From contig CALLXO010000244.1 in assembly GCA_937875645.1 (NCBI GenBank), positions 1-7,715 on the forward strand: 7,715 nucleotides of DNA, in the 5' to 3' direction. Shown here piece after piece: positions 6,072 to 7,715 of this stretch; within the stretch, counting starts at the first letter, position 1, and each line of letters starts with the position of its first letter. The stretch is from an uncultured Clostridia bacterium (GTDB taxonomy: Bacteria > Bacillota > Clostridia > Christensenellales > CAG-314). The translations under genes and the position numbers were made by a program. Under the pieces are notes generated by a model. It saw nothing but the letters and a program-made list of their open reading frames with translations. It had not been told where the DNA came from and did not search any database.

Positions 6072-6518
6072 TTATTGACCGAAGCTGCTTAAGCTTGCTA
6101 ATATTATTACAGTGCCGGCAATAACAGCTAACAGCATAATTGAATTAATTATTATCCCTATTATACCTGTTGTTTTTTTGTCCAACTTTGTTTGCCATAT
6201 GCTATTTCGCAAGCCGCCAATTGTTAAGGTTAAGCTGGCTATAGGCGCTAATAAAATTAGTATAATAATGGGTACCCAATACACTAATGCTCTTGCACTC
6301 TGGTCATCTATCGCTTCCATGAGCGCTTGAACACCTAAATAGCACAATCCTATTACAATAACGGTAATAATAGGCATAATTATGCCGCTAATTCCGTAAC
6401 CAACAACTTTAGCTTTTTTTTCTGGATCGTTTAATATGTTTTCATACTTTAGCCTTGCCCTACGGGACGCACGCGCTGACCGAAAAATATTGTCTGCAAA
6501 ATCGAAAATATTCCTCAT
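6072..6518 (-). CDS. Small three-helix membrane protein of unknown function
   Basis: This 148-residue protein has a basic, probably cytoplasmic N-terminal segment of about 38 residues (rich in Arg and Lys at 13-37). Three hydrophobic helices follow, at about 39-64, 79-101 and 117-142, and the end is short. The helices are rich in Ile, Gly and Leu; a short KLDKK loop lies before the third. I do not recognise the family. The start is supported by AAGGAG (6530-6525) six bases before the ATG. It is separated from the decarboxylase subunit upstream by that gene's terminator, so it is probably its own unit. Downstream are the possible small ORF and the hairpin at 5881. No catalytic or metal-binding motif is visible, so a role cannot be assigned. 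Confidence 0.75.
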   Translation of the reverse strand: MRNIFDFADNIFRSARASRRARLKYENILNDPEKKAKVVGYGISGIIMPIITVIVIGLCYLGVQALMEAIDDQSARALVYWVPIIILILLAPIASLTLTIGGLRNSIWQTKLDKKTTGIIGIIINSIMLLAVIAGTVIILASLSSFGQ

Positions 6519-6536
6519 GATAATCTCCTTTTGTGT

Positions 6537-6565
6537 ATTCTACTACAAACAGATGATTTTGTCTA
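6537..6565 (-). promoter_or_regulatory. Candidate promoter of the small membrane protein gene
   Basis: On the minus strand TAGACA (6565-6560), 17 bp and TAGAAT (6542-6537) each differ by one base from consensus. The predicted start near 6530 would fall right at the ribosome site (6530-6525). The leader would then be very short, which lowers confidence. Confidence 0.4.
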
Positions 6566-6588
6566 TAATTCGTTATACAACTTGACAG

Positions 6589-6615
6589 AAAAAAACGCGA
6601 GGAATTCCCCCGCGT
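6589..6615 (-). terminator. Strong terminator of the decarboxylase beta-subunit gene
   Basis: On the minus strand an 8-bp stem, ACGCGGGG with CCTCGCGT (one G-T pair), closes a GAATT loop and is followed by seven T. It begins 14 bases after the stop codon of the gene ending at 6629. This makes that gene the last of its transcript. Confidence 0.92.
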
Positions 6616-6628
6616 AAATTTAACAAAA

Positions 6629-7715
6629 TTAGCCTCCTAAAAGAGTCATAAACAAGCCCGCCGCCACCGCGCTACCTATTACACCCGCAACGTTAGGCGC
6701 CATAGCGTGCATTAGCAGATGATTGTCAATGTCGTATTCCCTGCCGACATTATGTACCACACGCGCAGCCATAGGCACTGCCGATACGCCTGCCGCACCT
6801 ATCATGGGATTTATCTTGCCTTTGCTTAACCAACTTAACAGTTTGCCAAACAGCACTCCCCCCATGGTAGAAAAACAAAACGCAGCTAATCCCAAAACAA
6901 TAATAACTAAGGTTTTTTCGTTTAAGAAGTTTGCAGCCGTTGCTGTTGCTCCGACAGAAATACCCAAAAACAATGTTACGATATTCATTAAAGCATTTTG
7001 GGCAGTATCACTCAACCTATCTGTCCCACCGCACTCTTTAAGCAGATTACCGAACATTAAGCAACCGAGCAAAGGAGCTACGGAAGGTATCAACAAAACG
7101 GTAAAAATTGTAACAGCAATGGGGAAAATTATTTTTGTAGTCTTAGATACTTGTTTAGGATTATCCATCCTAATTAATCTTTCCTTCTTTGTGGTCAGCA
7201 TCTTAATAATTGGCGGTTGAATTAAAGGAATAAGAGCCATATACGAGTATGCTGCAATTGCAATACTGCCTAAGTTTTCCGGCGCAAGCGTTTTTGTCAA
7301 CCAGATTGCGGTAGGTCCGTCAGCCCCGCCGATAATACCGATACAAGCTGCAAGGTTTATCTCGCCTGTCCCCATAATCAGAGTTGACAGAATAAAGGCC
7401 GCATAAATACCCAATTGTGCTGCCGCACCTAAAATTAAGCTTACAGGACGGGCAAGCATGGGACCAAAGTCCGTCATAGCTCCTACGCCGATATACAAAA
7501 TATCAATAAGTCCGCCATTTTGTAAAATATTGGCGTAATCAGGGTTTTTCACCATCCACATGTTAGGATGATATACTAAATCGCCCACTTGATCACTTGC
7601 AACCAAGTTAGTCAACAGCATACCAAAAGCGATACCTACCAACAAAAGCGGCTCAAATTTTTTAGCGATACCCAAAAACATAAGCACGCAAGCGATAAAT
7701 ATCATTAAATACTGC
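6629..7715 (-). CDS. Sodium-translocating carboxylate decarboxylase, beta subunit (OadB/GcdB family), 5' end outside window
   Basis: The membrane subunit of a biotin-dependent decarboxylase couples loss of CO2 from carboxybiotin to Na+ export across the cytoplasmic membrane. Counting from the first Met in the window (7705), the family motif GGADGPT holds Asp129, and NPMIGAAGVSAVP holds Asn299 and Ser308. Their spacing of 170 and 9 residues equals that of the Na+-site residues Asp203, Asn373 and Ser382 of Klebsiella OadB. Other family segments are AKKFEPLLL, GVGAMTDFGP, AYSYMALIPLIQPPI and HAMAPNVAGVIGSAVAAG. The frame stays open upstream of the first Met to the window edge, and homologues have a further N-terminal stretch, so the true start lies outside. 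The acyl substrate (oxaloacetate, glutaconyl-CoA, methylmalonyl-CoA or malonate) is set by the alpha subunit, which is not seen here; no specific symbol is given. The gene is last in its transcript. Confidence 0.95.
   Translation of the reverse strand, partial: QYLMIFIACVLMFLGIAKKFEPLLLVGIAFGMLLTNLVASDQVGDLVYHPNMWMVKNPDYANILQNGGLIDILYIGVGAMTDFGPMLARPVSLILGAAAQLGIYAAFILSTLIMGTGEINLAACIGIIGGADGPTAIWLTKTLAPENLGSIAIAAYSYMALIPLIQPPIIKMLTTKKERLIRMDNPKQVSKTTKIIFPIAVTIFTVLLIPSVAPLLGCLMFGNLLKECGGTDRLSDTAQNALMNIVTLFLGISVGATATAANFLNEKTLVIIVLGLAAFCFSTMGGVLFGKLLSWLSKGKINPMIGAAGVSAVPMAARVVHNVGREYDIDNHLLMHAMAPNVAGVIGSAVAAGLFMTLLGG

Noticed and set aside
6582..6587. A perfect TTGACA on the plus strand near the decarboxylase terminator
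   Set aside because: No -10 element lies 16-18 bases downstream, and no plus-strand gene follows.
6723..7220. Long plus-strand open frame opposite the decarboxylase subunit gene
   Set aside because: It is a shadow of the strongly conserved OadB-type coding sequence on the minus strand and has no family features of its own.

Overview
The window looks like the chromosome of a low-GC, probably spore-forming, anaerobic Firmicute of the Clostridia type. The grounds are strong AGGAGG-like ribosome sites, AT-rich spacers with near-consensus housekeeping promoters, a SleL/YaaH-type spore-cortex enzyme, a sodium-pumping decarboxylase subunit, and repeat-rich surface lipoproteins of kinds common in gut Clostridia (InlB B-repeats, BspA-type leucine-rich repeats). 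This placement is inferred from gene content; no phylogenetic marker protein is present.

Layout: (1) 1-457, minus strand: the 5' part of a lipoprotein with tandem InlB-type repeats, cut by the window edge. (2) 458-567: a compact divergent promoter region. (3) 568-1356, plus: a MerR-family regulator with a large C-terminal sensor-like domain. (4) 1555-3831, plus: a 758-residue lipoprotein with two W-rich N-terminal repeats and about 20 BspA-type LRRs, with its own promoter and a strong terminator. (5) 3984-5270, plus: a two-LysM plus GH18 cortex-lytic enzyme, preceded by a sigma-K-like promoter. (6) 5506-5600, minus: tRNA-Ser(GCT) with encoded CCA, its own consensus promoter and a terminator. 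(7) 5601-6071: mostly non-coding, with a strong hairpin and a possible 29-codon ORF. (8) 6072-6518, minus: a three-helix membrane protein of unknown function. (9) 6629-7715, minus: the OadB/GcdB-type beta subunit of a sodium-translocating decarboxylase, cut at its 5' end by the window edge and closed by a strong terminator.

The most informative part is the divergent region. The promoter facing the InlB-repeat lipoprotein reads TTGACT-N19-TATAAT. The over-long 19-bp spacer is the hallmark of promoters activated by MerR-family proteins, and the MerR gene sits immediately across from it. Its own TTGACA-N17-TATTAT promoter overlaps the same DNA. This suggests a self-contained sense-and-respond pair in which the regulator switches on a surface lipoprotein and may control itself. 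The other genes look like independent transcription units. I see no mobile element, CRISPR array or clear defence system, and no evidence for a wholly new multi-gene system.
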